Assembly: GCA_963691655.1 (NCBI GenBank)
Contig: CAVNUY010000089.1
Span: 372,001-436,000 of the forward strand
Length of the DNA: 64,000 bases
Direction: 5' to 3'
Source of the DNA: Toxonevra muliebris
Lineage: Eukaryota; Arthropoda; Insecta; Diptera; Pallopteridae
Shown: positions 25,261-38,268 of the stretch, one piece after another
How the letters are laid out: each line of letters starts with the position of its first letter
Numbering within the stretch: position 1 is the first letter of the stretch
The notes under the pieces: generated by a model
Database searches by the model: none
Told to the model about the DNA's origin: nothing
The model's input: only the letters and a program-made list of their open reading frames with translations
Translations under genes and position numbers: made by a program

Positions 25261-26265
25261 ATTCCGAATTTTAATTTCGAATTTTAATTTCGAATTTTAA
25301 TTTCGAATTTCAATTTCGAATTTTATTTTCGAATTTTAATTCCGAATTTTAATTTCGAATTTTAATTTCGAATTTCAATTTCTAATTTTAATTTCGAATT
25401 TTAATTCCGAATTTTAATTTCGAATTTTAATTCCGAATTTTAATTTCGAATTTTAATTCCGAATTTTAATTCCGAATTTTAATTCCGAATTTTAATTCCG
25501 AATTTTAATTTCGAATTTCAATTTCGAATTTCAATTTCGAATTTTAATTTCGAATTTTAATTTCGAATTTTAATTCCGAATTTTAATTCCGAATTTCAAT
25601 TTCGAATTTTAATTTCGAATTTTAATTCCGAATTTTAATTTCGAATTTCAATTTCGAATTTTAATTTCGAATTTTAATTCCGAATTTTAATTTCGAATTT
25701 TAATTCCGAATTTTAATTCCGAATTTTAATTCCGAATTTTAATTCCGAATTTTAATTTCGAATTTTAATTTCGAATTTTAATTTCGAATTTTAATTTCGA
25801 ATTTTAATTTCGAATTTTAATTTCGAATTTCAATTTCGAATTTTAATTCCGAATTTTAATTTCGAATTTTAGTTCCGAATTTTAATTTCGAATTTTAATT
25901 CCGAATTTTAATTTCGAATTTTAATTCCGAATTTTAATTTCGAATTTTAATTCCGAATTTTAATTCCGAATTTTAATTAAAAATTTTAATTCCGAATTTT
26001 AATTTCGAATTTTAATTTCGAATTTCAATTTCGAATTTTATTTTCGAATTTTAATTACGAATTTTAATTTCGAATTTTAATTCCGAATTTTAATTCCGAA
26101 TTTTAATTCCGAATTTTAATTTCGAATTTTAATTCCGAATTTTAATTCCGAATTTTAATTTCGAATTTTAATTTCGAATTTTAATTTCGAATTTTAATTC
26201 CGAATTTTAATTTCGAATTTTAATTCCGAATTTTAATTTCGAATTTTAATTTCGAATTTTAATTC

Positions 26266-26286
26266 CGAATTTTAATTTCAATTTCG
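26266..26286 (+). repeat. Half-unit insertion (19-bp step)
   Basis: An A monomer is followed by a lone 6-bp CAATTT half before the next CG (26266 to 26285). It is the B-type version of the half-unit step seen at 11062. Confidence 0.85.
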
Positions 26287-26711
26287 AATTTCAATTTCGA
26301 ATTTTAATTTCGAATTTTAATTTCGAATTTTAATTCCGAATTTTAATTTCGAATTTTAATTTCGAATTTTAATTCCGAATTTCAATTTCGAATTTTAAAT
26401 CCGAATTTTAATTTCGAATTTTAGTTCCGAATTTTAATTTCGAATTTTAATTTCGAATTTCAATTTCGAATTTTAATTTCGAATTTCAATTTCGAATTTC
26501 AATTTCGAATTTTAATTTCGAATTTTAATTTCGAATTTTAATTTCGAATTTCAATTTCGAATTTTAATTTCGAATTTTAATTTCGAATTTTAATTTCGAA
26601 TTTTAATTTCGAATTTTAATTTCGAATTTCAATTTCGAATTTTAATTTCGAATTTCAATTTCGAATTTTAATTTCGAATATTAATTTCGAATTTCAATTT
26701 CGAATTTTAAT

Positions 26712-26880
26712 TTCGAATATTAATTCCGAATTTTAATTCCGAATTTTAATTCCGAATTTTAATTCCGAGTTTTAATTCCGAATTTTAATTCCGAATTTTA
26801 ATTTCCGAATTTTAATTTCGAATTTTAATTTCGAATTTTAATTTCGAATTTTAATTTCGAATTTCAATTCCGAATTTTAA
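26712..26880 (+). repeat. GAATATT/CCGAG module, copy 1
   Basis: It contains GAATATTAATTCCG, CCGAG at 26765, the 14-bp TTTCCG unit at 26802 and TTTCAATTCCG near 26868. The doubly substituted unit before CCGAG is absent here. Confidence 0.8.
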
Positions 26881-27659
26881 TTTCGAATTTTAATTCCGAA
26901 TTTTAATTTCGAATTTTAATTTCGAATTTTAATTTCGAATTTTAATTTCGAATTTTAATTTCGAATTTTAATTTCGAATTTTAATTTCGAATTTTAATTC
27001 CGAATTTTAATTCCGAATTTTAATTTCGAATTTTAATTCCGAATTTTAATTCCGAATTTTAATTTCGAATTTTAATTTCGAATTTCAATTTCGAATTTTA
27101 ATTCCGAATTTTAATTTCGAATTTTAATTCCGAATTTTAATTTCAAATTTTAATTTCGAATTTTAATTCCGAATTTTAATTTCGAATTTTAATTCCGAAT
27201 TTCAATTTCGAATTTTAATTTCGAATTTTAATTTCGAATTTTAATTTCGAATTTTAATTTCGAATTTTAATTCCGAATTTTAATTTCGAATTTCAATTTC
27301 GAATTTCAATTTCGAATTTTAATTTCGAATTTTAATTCCGAATTTTAATTCCGAATTTTAATTTCGAATTTCAATTTCGAATTTCAATTTCGAATTTTAA
27401 TTTCGAATTTTAATTTCGAATTTTAATTCCGAATTTTAATTCCGAATTTCAATTTCGAATTTTAATTTCGAATTTTAATTCCGAATTTTAATTTCGAATT
27501 TCAATTTCGAATTTTAATTTCGAATTTTAATTCCGAATTTTAATTTCGAATTTTAATTTCGAATTTTAATTCCGAATTTTAATTCCGAATTTTAATTCCG
27601 AATTTTAATTCCAAATTTTAATTCCGAATTTTAATTTCGAATTTTAATTTCGAATTTCA

Positions 27660-28361
27660 ATTTCGAATTTTATTTTCGAATTTTAATTACGAATTTTAAT
27701 TTCGAATTTTAATTCCGAATTTTAATTTCGAATTTTAGTTCCGAATTTTAATTTCGAATTTTAATTTCGAATTTCAATTTCGAATTTTAATTTCGAATTT
27801 CAATTTCGAATTTTAATTTCGAATTTCAATTTCGAATTTCAATTTCGAATTTTAATTTCGAATTTTAATTTCGAATTTTAATTTCGAATTTTAATTTCGA
27901 ATTTTAATTTCGAATTTTAATTTCGAATTTTAATTTCGAATTTTAATTTCGAATTTTAATTTCGAATATTAATTCCGAATTTTAATTCCGAATTTCAATT
28001 CCGAATTTTAATTCCGAGTTTTAATTCCGAATTTTAATTCCGAATTTTAATTTAGAATTTTAATTCCGAATTTCAATTTCGAATTTTAATTCCGAATTTT
28101 AATTTCGAATTTTAGTTCCGAATTTTAATTTCGAATTTTAATTTCGAATTTCAATTTCGAATTTTAATTTCGAATTTCAATTTCGAATTTTAATTTCGAA
28201 TTTCAATTTCGAATTTCAATTTCGAATTTTAATTTCGAATTTTAATTTCGAATTTTAATTTCGAATTTCAATTTCGAATTTTAATTTCGAATATTAATTT
28301 CGAATTTCAATTTCGAATTTTAATTCCGAATTTTAATTTCGAATTTTAATTTCGAATTTCA
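27660..28361 (+). repeat. 702-bp tandem duplication, copy 1 (54 monomers)
   Basis: CCGAG (28014 and 28716), TTAATTACGAATTTT (near 27688 and 28390) and TTTAGTTCCG repeat at 702 bp = 54 x 13. The copy at 28014 has one extra variant (TTTAGAATTTT near 28053) that the next copy lacks. Confidence 0.85.
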
Positions 28362-29063
28362 ATTTCGAATTTTATTTTCGAATTTTAATTACGAATTTTA
28401 ATTTCGAATTTTAATTCCGAATTTTAATTTCGAATTTTAGTTCCGAATTTTAATTTCGAATTTTAATTTCGAATTTCAATTTCGAATTTTAATTTCGAAT
28501 TTCAATTTCGAATTTTAATTTCGAATTTCAATTTCGAATTTCAATTTCGAATTTTAATTTCGAATTTTAATTTCGAATTTTAATTTCGAATTTTAATTTC
28601 GAATTTTAATTTCGAATTTTAATTTCGAATTTTAATTTCGAATTTTAATTTCGAATTTTAATTTCGAATATTAATTCCGAATTTTAATTCCGAATTTCAA
28701 TTCCGAATTTTAATTCCGAGTTTTAATTCCGAATTTTAATTCCGAATTTTAATTTCGAATTTTAATTCCGAATTTCAATTTCGAATTTTAATTCCGAATT
28801 TTAATTTCGAATTTTAGTTCCGAATTTTAATTTCGAATTTTAATTTCGAATTTCAATTTCGAATTTTAATTTCGAATTTCAATTTCGAATTTTAATTTCG
28901 AATTTCAATTTCGAATTTCAATTTCGAATTTTAATTTCGAATTTTAATTTCGAATTTTAATTTCGAATTTCAATTTCGAATTTTAATTTCGAATATTAAT
29001 TTCGAATTTCAATTTCGAATTTTAATTTCGAATATTAATTCCGAATTTTAATTCCGAATTTCA
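28362..29063 (+). repeat. 702-bp tandem duplication, copy 2
   Basis: This is the partner of 27660-28361. A further CCGAG module follows 364 bp (28 x 13) later at 29080, so the local amplification used more than one block length. Confidence 0.85.
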
Positions 29064-31413
29064 ATTCCGAATTTTAATTCCGAGTTTTAATTCCGAATTT
29101 TAATTCCGAATTTTAATTTCCGAATTTTAATTTCGAATTTTAATTTCGAATTTTAATTTCGAATTTTAATTTCGAATTTCAATTCCGAATTTTAATTTCG
29201 AATTTTAATTCCGAATTTTAATTTCGAATTTTAATTTCGAATTTTAATTTCGAATTTTAGTTCCGAATTTTAATTTCGAATTTCAATTTCGAATTTTAAT
29301 TTCGAATTTTAGTTCCGAATTTTAATTTCGAATTTTAATTTCGAATTTTAATTTCGAATTTCAATTCCGAATTTTAATTTCGAATTTTAATTCCGAATTT
29401 TAATTCCGAATTTTAATTCCGAATTTTAATTTCGAATTTTAATTCCGAATTTTAATTTCGAATTTCAATTTCGAATTTCAATTTCAAATTTTAATTTCGA
29501 ATTTTAATTTCGAATTTTAATTCCGAATTTTAATTTCGAATTTTAATTTCGAATTTTAATTCCGAATTTCAATTTCGAATTTTAATTCCGAATTTTAATT
29601 TCGAATTTTAGTTCCGAATTTTAATTTCGAATTTTAATTTCGAATTTCAATTTCGAATTTTAATTTCGAATTTCAATTTCGAATTTTAATTTCGAATTTC
29701 AATTTCGAATTTCAATTTCGAATTTTAATTTCGAATTTTAATTTCGAATTTTAATTTCGAATTTTAATTTCGAATATTAATTTCGAATTTCAATTTCGAA
29801 TTTTAATTTCGAATATTAATTCCGAATTTTAATTCCGAATTTTAATTTCGAATTTTAATTTCGAATTTTAATTTCGAATTTTAATTCCGAATTTTAATTT
29901 CGAATTTCAATTTCGAATTTTAATTCCGAATTTTAATTTCGAATTTTAGTTCCGAATTTTAATTTCGAATTTTAATTTCGAATTTCAATTCCGAATTTTA
30001 ATTTCGAATTTTAATTCCGAATTTTAATTCCGAATTTTAATTTCGAATTTTAATTTCGAATTTTAATTCCGAATTTTAATTTCGAATTTCAATTTCGAAT
30101 TTCAATTTCGAATTTTAATTTCGAATTTTAATTTCGAATTTTAATTCCGAATTTTAATTTCGAATTTTAATTTCGAATTTTAATTCCGAATTTCAATTTC
30201 GAATTTTAATTCCGAATTTTAATTTCGAATTTTAGTTCCGAATTTTAATTTCGAATTTTAATTTCGAATTTCAATTTCGAATTTTAATTTCGAATTTCAA
30301 TTTCGAATTTTAATTTCGAATTTCAATTTCGAATTTCAATTTCGAATTTTAATTTCGAATTTTAATTTCGAATTTTAATTTCGAATTTCAATTTCGAATT
30401 TTAATTTCGAATATTAATTTCGAATTTCAATTTCGAATTTTAATTTCGAATTTCAATTTCGAATTTCAATTTCGAATTTTAATTTCGAATTTTAGTTCCG
30501 AATTTGAATTTCGAATTTTAATTCCGAATTTTAATTCCGAATTTTAATTTCGAATTTTAATTTCGAATTTCAATTTCGAATTTTATTTTCGAATTTTAAT
30601 TCCGAATTTTAATTTCGAATTTTAATTCCGAATTTTAATTTCGAATTTTAATTCCGAATTTTAATTCCGAATTTTAATTCCGAATTTTAATTTCGAATAT
30701 TAATTCCGAATTTTAATTCCGAATTTTAATTTCGAATTTTAATTTCGAATTTCAATTTCGAATTTTAATTCCGAATTTTAATTTCGAATTTTAATTCCGA
30801 ATTTTAATTTCGAATTTTAATTTCGAATTTTAATTCCGAATTTTAATTTCGAATATTAATTCCGAATTTTAATTCCGAATTTCAATTCCGAATTTTAATT
30901 CCGAGTTTTAATTCAGAATTTTAATTCCGAATTTTAATTTCCGAATTTCAATTCCGAATTTTAATTTCGAATTTTAATTCCGAATTTTAATTCCGAATTT
31001 TAATTTCGAATTTTAATTTCGAATTTTAATTTCGAATTTTAATTTCGAATTTTAATTTCGAATTTTAATTTCGAATTTTAATTTCGAATTTCAATTTCGA
31101 ATTTTAATTCCGAATTTTAATTTCGAATTTTAATTCCGAATTTTAATTCCGAATTTTAATTCCAAATTTTAATTCCGAATTTTAATTTCGAATTTTAATT
31201 TCGAATTTCAATTTCGAATTTTATTTTCGAATTTTAATTCCGAATTTTAATTTCGAATTTTAATTCCGAATTTTAATTTCGAATTTTAATTCCGAATTTT
31301 AATTCCGAATTTTAATTCCGAATTTTAATTTCGAATATTAATTCCGAATTTTAATTCCGAATTTTAATTTCGAATTTTAATTTCGAATTTCAATTTCGAA
31401 TTTTAATTCCGAA

Positions 31414-31436
31414 TTTCGAATTTTAATTTCGAATTT
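31414..31436 (+). repeat. Half-unit junction (7-bp CGAATTT then a full monomer)
   Basis: CCGAATTT is followed directly by CGAATTTTAATTT, leaving a 7-bp unit. This adds 7 to the phase. With the 14-bp unit near 30938 it explains the 8-base excess over a multiple of 13 between the CCGAG modules at 30901 and 33275. Confidence 0.85.
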
Positions 31437-34400
31437 TAATTCCGAATTTTAATTTCGAATTTCAATTTCGAATTTCAATTTCGAATTTTAATTTCGAATT
31501 TTAATTTCGAATTTTAATTCCGAATTTTAATTTCGAATTTTAATTCCGAATTTTAATTCCGAATTTCAATTTCGAATTTTAATTCCGAATTTTAATTTCG
31601 AATTTTAATTTCGAATTTTAATTTCGAATTTTAATTTCGAATTTCAATTTCGAATTTTAATTTCGAATTTCAATTTCGAATTTTAATTTCGAATTTCAAT
31701 TTCGAATTTCAATTTCGAATTTCTATTTCGAATTTTAATTTCGAATTTTAATTTCGAATTTTAATTTCGAATTTTAATTTCGAATTTTAATTTCGAATTT
31801 TAATTCCGAATTTTAATTTCGAATTTCAATTTCGAATTTTAATTCCGAATTTTAATTCCGAATTTTAATTTCGAATTTTAATTCCGAATTTTAATTTCGA
31901 ATTTTAATTTCGAATTTTAATTCCGAATTTCAATTTCGAATTTTAATTCCGAATTTTAATTTCGAATTTTAGTTCCGAATTTTAATTTCGAATTTTAATT
32001 TCGAATTTCAATTTCGAATTTTAATTTCGAATTTCAATTTCGAATTTTAATTCCGAATTTTAATTTCGAATTTTAATTCCGAATTTTAATTTCGAATTTC
32101 AATTTCGAATTTTAATTTCGAATTTTAATTCCGAATTTAAATTCCGAATTTTAATTTCGAATTTTAGTTCCGAATTTTAATTTCGAATTTTAATTTCGAA
32201 TTTTAATTTCGAATTTTAATTCCGAATTTTAATTTCGAATTTTAATTCCGAATTTTAATTTCGAATTCTAATTTCGAATTTTAATTCCGAATTTTAATTT
32301 CGAATTTTAATTTCGAATTTCAATTTCGAATTTTAATTTCGAATTTCAATTTCGAATTTCAATTTCGAATTTTAATTTCGAATTTTAATTTCGAATTTTA
32401 ATTTCGAATTTTAATTTCGAATATTAATTTCGAATTTCAATTTCGAATTTTAATTTCGAATATTAATTCCGAATTTTAATTCCGAATTTTAATTTCGAAT
32501 TTTAATTTCGAATTTTAATTTCGAATTTTAATTCCGAATTTTAATTTCGAATTTCAATTTCGAATTTTAATTCCGAATTTTAATTTCGAATTTTAGTTCC
32601 GAATTTTAATTTCGAATTTTAATTTCGAATTTCAATTCCGAATTTTAATTTCGAATTTTAATTCCGAATTTTAATTCCGAATTTTAATTTCGAATTTTAA
32701 TTTCGAATTTTAATTCCGAATTTTAATTTCGAATTTCAATTTCGAATTTCAATTTCGAATTTTAATTTCGAATTTTAATTTCGAATTTTAATTCCGAATT
32801 TTAATTTCGAATTTTAATTTCGAATTTTAATTCCGAATTTCAATTTCGAATTTTAATTCCGAATTTTAATTTCGAATTTTAGTTCCGAATTTTAATTTCG
32901 AATTTTAATTTCGAATTTCAATTTCGAATTTTAATTTCGAATTTCAATTTCGAATTTTAATTTCGAATTTCAATTTCGAATTTCAATTTCGAATTTTAAT
33001 TTCGAATTTTAATTTCGAATTTTAATTTCGAATTTCAATTTCGAATTTTAATTTCGAATATTAATTTCGAATTTCAATTTCGAATTTTAATTTCGAATTT
33101 CAATTTCGAATTTCAATTTCGAATTTTAATTTCGAATTTTAATTTCGAATTTTAATTTCGAATTTCAATTTCGAATTTTAATTTCGAATATTAATTTCGA
33201 ATTTCAATTTCGAATTTTAATTTCGAATATTAATTCCGAATTTTAATTCCGAATTTCAATTCCGAATTTTAATTCCGAGTTTTAATTCAGAATTTTAATT
33301 CCGAATTTTAATTTCCGAATTTTAATTTCGAATTTTAATTTCGAATTTTAATTTCGAATTTTAATTTCGAATTTCAATTCCGAATTTTAATTTCGAATTT
33401 TAATTCCGAATTTTAATTTCGAATTTTAATTTCGAATTTTAATTTCGAATTTTAATTTCGAATTTTAATTTCGAATTTTAATTTCGAATTTTAATTTCGA
33501 ATTTCAATTTCGAATTTTAATTCCGAATTTTAATTTCGAATTTTAGTTCCGAATTTTAATTTCGAATTTTAATTCCGAATTTTAATTTCGAATTTTAATT
33601 CCGAATTTTAATTTCGAATTTTAATTCCGAATTTTAATTTCGAATTTTAATTCCGAATTTTAATTCCGAATTTTAATTCCAAATTTTAATTCCGAATTTT
33701 AATTTCGAATTTTAATTTCGAATTTCAATTTCGAATTTTATTTTCGAATTTTAATTCCGAATTTTAATTTCGAATTTTAATTCCGAATTTTAATTTCGAA
33801 TTTTAATTCCGAATTTTAATTCCGAATTTTAATTCCGAATTTTAATTTCGAATATTAATTCCGAATTTTAATTCCGAATTTTAATTTCGAATTTTAATTT
33901 CGAATTTCAATTTCGAATTTTAATTCCGAATTTTAATTTCGAATTTTAATTCCGAATTTTAATTTCGAATTTTAATTTCGAATTTTAATTCCGAATTTTA
34001 ATTTCGAATTTCAATTTCGAATTTCAATTTCGAATTTTAATTTCGAATTTTAATTTCGAATTTTAATTCCGAATTTTAATTTCGAATTTTAATTTCGAAT
34101 TTTAATTCCGAATTTCAATTTCGAATTTTAATTCCGAATTTTAATTTCGAATTTTAATTTCGAATTTTAATTTCGAATTTTAATTTCGAATTTCAATTTC
34201 GAATTTTAATTTCGAATTTCAATTTCGAATTTTAATTTCGAATTTCAATTTCGAATTTCAATTTCGAATTTCTATTTGGAATTTTAATTTCGAATTTTAA
34301 TTTCGAATTTTAATTCCGAATTTTAATTTCGAATTTTAATTCCGAATTTTAATTTCGAATTTTAATTTCGAATTTTAATTTCGAATTTTAATTTCGAATT

Positions 34401-35259
34401 TTAATTTCGAATTTTAATTTCGAATTTTAATTCCGAATTTTAATTTCGAATTTTAATTCCGAATTTTAATTTCGAATTTCAATTTCGAATTTTAATTTCG
34501 AATTTTAATTCCGAATTTTAATTCCGAATTTTAATTTCGAATTTTAATTTCGAATTTTAATTTCGAATTTGAATTTCGAATTTCAATTTCGAATTTTAAT
34601 TTCGAATTTTAATTTCGAATTTTAATTTCGAATTTTAATTTCGAATTTTAATTTCGAATTTTAATTTCGAATTTTAATTCCGAATTTTAATTTCGAATTT
34701 TAATTCCGAATTTTAATTTCGAATTTCAATTTCGAATTTTAATTTCGAATTTTAATTCCGAATTTTAATTCCGAATTTTAATTTCGAATTTTAATTTCGA
34801 ATTTTAATTCCGAATTTTAATTTCGAATTTTAATTCCGAATTTTAATTTCGAATTTTAATTCCGAATTTTAATTTCGAATTTCAATTTCGAATTTTAATT
34901 TCGAATTTTAATTCCGAATTTAAATTCCGAATTTTAATTTCGAATTTTAGTTCCGAATTTTAATTTCGAATTTTAATTTCGAATTTGAATTTCGAATTTC
35001 AATTTCGAATTTTAATTTCGAATTTTAATTTCGAATTTTAATTTCGAATTTCAATTTCGAATTTCAATTTCGAATTTTAATATCGATTTTTAATTTCGAA
35101 TTTTAATTTCGAATTTTAATTCCGAATTTTAATTTCGAATTTCAATTTCGAATTTCAATTTCGAATTTTAATTTCGAATTTTAATTTCGAATTTTAATTT
35201 CGAATTTCAATTTCGAATTTCAATTTCGAATTTTAATTTCGATTTTTAATTTCGAATTC

Positions 35260-35274
35260 CGAAATTAAAATTCG
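35260..35274 (-). repeat. Inverted monomer 1
   Basis: CGAAATTAAAATTCG is the exact reverse complement of an A monomer plus its next CG. It is preceded by a truncated 7-bp unit CGAATTC. Together with the unit before, it forms an 11-bp inverted repeat, TTTTAATTTCG (35244-35254) and CGAAATTAAAA (35260-35270), with a 5-base AATTC spacer. An EcoRI-type GAATTC sits in the spacer. Confidence 0.95.
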
Positions 35275-36020
35275 AATTTTAATTCCGAATTTTAATTTCG
35301 AATTTTAATTTCGAATTTTAATTCCGAATTTTAATTTCGAATTTTAATTCCGAATTTTAATTTCGAATTCTAATTTCGAATTTTAATTCCGAATTTTAAT
35401 TTCGAATTTTAATTTCGAATTTCAATTTCGAATTTTAATTTAGAATTTTAATTTCGAATTTTAATTTCGAATTTCAATTTCGAATTTTAATTTCGAATTT
35501 TAATTTCGAATTTTAATTTCGAATTTTAATTCCGAATTTTAATTTCGAATTTTAATTTCGAATTTTAATTCCGAATTTTAATTTCGAATTTCAATTTCGA
35601 ATTTTAATTTCGAATTTTAATTTCGAATTGTAATTCCGAATTTTAATTCCGAATTTTAATTTCGAATTTTAATTCCGAATTTTAATTTCGAATTTTAATT
35701 TCGAATTTTAATTTCGAATTTTAATTCCGAATTTTAATTTCGAATTTTAATTCCGAATTTTAATTTCGAATTTTAATTCCGAATTTTAATTTCGAATTTC
35801 AATTTCGAATTTTAATTTCGAATTTTAATTCCGAATTTAAATTCCGAATTTTAATTTCGAATTTTAGTTCCGAATTTTAATTTCGAATTTTAATTTCGAA
35901 TTTGAATTTCGAATTTCAATTTCGAATTTTAATTTCGAATTTTAATTTCGAATTTTAATTTCGAATTTCAATTTCGAATTTCAATTTCGAATTTTAATTT
36001 CGATTTTTAATTTCGAATTC

Positions 36021-36035
36021 CGAAATTAAAATTCG
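36021..36035 (-). repeat. Inverted monomer 2
   Basis: It has the same CGATTTTTAATTT, truncated CGAATTC and inverted unit as copy 1. The 11-bp arms are at 36005-36015 and 36021-36031. It lies 761 bp after copy 1 (58 x 13 + 7). Confidence 0.95.
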
Positions 36036-36221
36036 AATTTTAATTCCGAATTTTAATTTCGAATTTTAATTTCGAATTTTAATTCCGAATTTTAATTTCG
36101 AATTTCAATTTCGAATTCAATTTCGAATTTTAATTTCGAATTTTAATTTCGAATTTTAATTTCGAATTTCAATTTCGAATTTCAATTTCGAATTTTAATT
36201 TCGATTTTTAATTTCGAATTC

Positions 36222-36236
36222 CGAAATTAAAATTCG
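36222..36236 (-). repeat. Inverted monomer 3
   Basis: It is identical in context to copy 2 and only 201 bp downstream. The interval contains a 12-bp unit (GAATTCAATTTCG, near 36115), so 201 = 15 x 13 + 7 - 1. The arms are at 36206-36216 and 36222-36232. Confidence 0.95.
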
Positions 36237-36449
36237 AATTTTAATTCCGAATTTTAATTTCGAATTTTAATTTCGAATTTTAATTCCGAATTTTAATTTC
36301 GAATTTTAATTCCGAATTTTAATTTCGAATTTTAATTTCGAATTTTAATTCCGAATTTTAATTCCGAATTTTAATTTCGAATTTCAATTTCGAATTTTAA
36401 TTTCGAATTTTAATTTCGAATTTTAATTTCGAATTTCAATTTCGAATTT

Positions 36450-36800
36450 TAATTTCGAATTTTAATTCCGAATTTTAATTTCGAATTTTAATTCCGAATT
36501 TTAATTTCGAATTTTAATTTCGAATTTTAATTCCGAATTTTAATTTCGAATTTTAATTTCGAATTTCAATTTCGAATTTTAATTTAGAATTTTAATTTCG
36601 AATTTTAATTTCGAATTGTAATTCCGAATTTTAATTCCGAATTTTAATTTCGAATTTTAGTTCCGAATTTTAATTTCGAATTTTAATTTCGAATTTTAAT
36701 TTCGAATTTCAATTCCGAATTTTAATTTCGAATTTTAATTCCGAATTTTAATTTCGAATTTTAATTTCGAATTTTAATTTCGAATTTTAATTTCGAATTT
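36450..36800 (+). repeat. 800-bp-offset duplication, copy 1
   Basis: TTTAGAATTTT, GAATTGTAATTCCG (36618), TTTAGTTCCG and TTTCAATTCCG recur in the same order 800 bp later (61 x 13 + 7, the 7 from the inverted site at 37048 between them). A further copy of the GAATTGTAATTCCG part is near 40794. Confidence 0.85.
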
Positions 36801-37047
36801 TAATTTCGAATTTTAATTTCGAATTTTAATTTCGAATTTTAATTCCGAATTTTAATTCCGAATTTTAATTTCGAATTTTAATTTCGAATTTTAATTCCGA
36901 ATTTTAATTTCGAATTTTAATTTCGAATTTCAATTTCGAATTTCAATTTCGAATTTTAATTTCGAATTTTAATTTCGAATTTTAATTTCGAATTTCAATT
37001 TCGAATTTCAATTTCGAATTTTAATTTCGATTTTTAATTTCGAATTC

Positions 37048-37062
37048 CGAAATTAAAATTCG
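37048..37062 (-). repeat. Inverted monomer 4
   Basis: It has the same context and lies 826 bp after copy 3 (63 x 13 + 7). The arms are at 37032-37042 and 37048-37058. Confidence 0.95.
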
Positions 37063-37249
37063 AATTTTAATTCCGAATTTTAATTTCGAATTTTAATTTC
37101 GAATTTTAATTCCGAATTTTAATTTCGAATTTTAATTTCGAATTTTAATTCCGAATTTTAATTTCGAATTTTAATTTCGAATTTTAATTTCGAATTTTAA
37201 TTTAGAATTTTAATTTCGAATTTTAATTTCGAATTTCAATTTCGAATTT

Positions 37250-37600
37250 TAATTTCGAATTTTAATTCCGAATTTTAATTTCGAATTTTAATTCCGAATT
37301 TTAATTTCGAATTTTAATTTCGAATTTTAATTCCGAATTTTAATTTCGAATTTTAATTTCGAATTTCAATTTCGAATTTTAATTTAGAATTTTAATTTCG
37401 AATTTTAATTTCGAATTGTAATTCCGAATTTTAATTCCGAATTTTAATTTCGAATTTTAGTTCCGAATTTTAATTTCGAATTTTAATTTCGAATTTTAAT
37501 TTCGAATTTCAATTCCGAATTTTAATTTCGAATTTTAATTTCGAATTTTAATTTCGAATTTTAATTTCGAATTTTAATTTCGAATTTTAATTTCGAATTT
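37250..37600 (+). repeat. 800-bp-offset duplication, copy 2
   Basis: This is the partner of 36450-36800, with GAATTGTAATTCCG at 37418. One visible difference is a C monomer near 36740 where this copy has an A monomer. Confidence 0.85.
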
Positions 37601-38101
37601 TAATTTCGAATTTTAATTTCGAATTTTAATTTCGAATTTTAATTCCGAATTTTAATTCCGAATTTTAATTTCGAATTTTAATTCCGAATTTTAATTCCGA
37701 ATTTTAATTTCGAATTTTAATTTCGAATTTCAATTTCGAATTTTAATTCCGAATTTTAATTTCGAATTTTAATTCCGAATTTTAATTTCGAATTTTAATT
37801 TCGAATTTTAATTCCGAATTTTAATTTCGAATTTCAATTTCGAATTTCAATTTCGAATTTTAATTTCGAATTTTAATTTCGAATTTTAATTCCGAATTTT
37901 AATTTCGAATTTTAATTTCGAATTTTAATTCCGAATTTCAATTTCGAATTTTAATTCCGAATTTTAATTTCGAATTTTAGTTCCGAATTTTAATTTCGAA
38001 TTTTAATTTCGAATTTCAATTTCGAATTTTAATTTCGAATTTCAATTTCGAATTTTAATTTCGAATATTAATTTCGAATTTCAATTTCGAATTTTAATTT
38101 C

Positions 38102-38268
38102 GAATATTAATTCCGAATTTTAATTCCGAATTTCAATTCCGAATTTTAATTCCGAGTTTTAATTCCGAATTTTAATTCCGAATTTTAATTTCCGAATTTT
38201 AATTTCGAATTTTAATTTCGAATTTTAATTTCGAATTTTAATTTCGAATTTCAATTCCGAATTTTAAT
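38102..38268 (+). repeat. GAATATT/CCGAG module inside domain 8
   Basis: It has all the module elements: GAATATT, TTTCAATTCCG, CCGAG at 38152, a 14-bp TTTCCG unit near 38192 and a second TTTCAATTCCG near 38254. It is nearly the same as the copies near 29080 and 33275. A further copy with CCGAG at 39258 lies 1,106 bp on (85 x 13 + 1). Confidence 0.8.

Larger units (their letters stand above)
18791..26700 (+). repeat. Array domain 6: A/C monomers with B, D rare
   Basis: From about 18790 the D type almost disappears and C and A units alternate, with B scattered. The region has several rare length variants: a 12-bp unit near 20338, a 14-bp unit (TTTTATTTTTCG) near 20380 and 12-bp units near 22020, 22527, 24098, 24643 and 24773. 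One unit has lost its CG (TTAATTAAAAATTTT, near 25976). Confidence 0.7.
26701..34900 (+). repeat. Array domain 7: GAATATT / CCGAG higher-order module region
   Basis: A compound module recurs. It runs: GAATATTAATTCCG, a C unit, a unit carrying both C substitutions (TTTCAATTCCG), a C unit, CCGAGTTTTAATT, C units, then often a 14-bp TTTCCG unit followed about 65 bp later by another TTTCAATTCCG. CCGAG starts here at 26765, 28014, 28716, 29080, 30901 and 33275, and again at 38152 and 39258 in the next domain. Not every copy has every element. After correction for visible indels the spacings checked are multiples of 13. Confidence 0.8.

Noticed and set aside
25975..25990. TTAATTAAAAATTTT as the edge of an inserted element
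   Set aside because: The normal 13-bp phase continues on both sides; only the CG and adjacent bases differ (also near 5328), so it is a diverged monomer.
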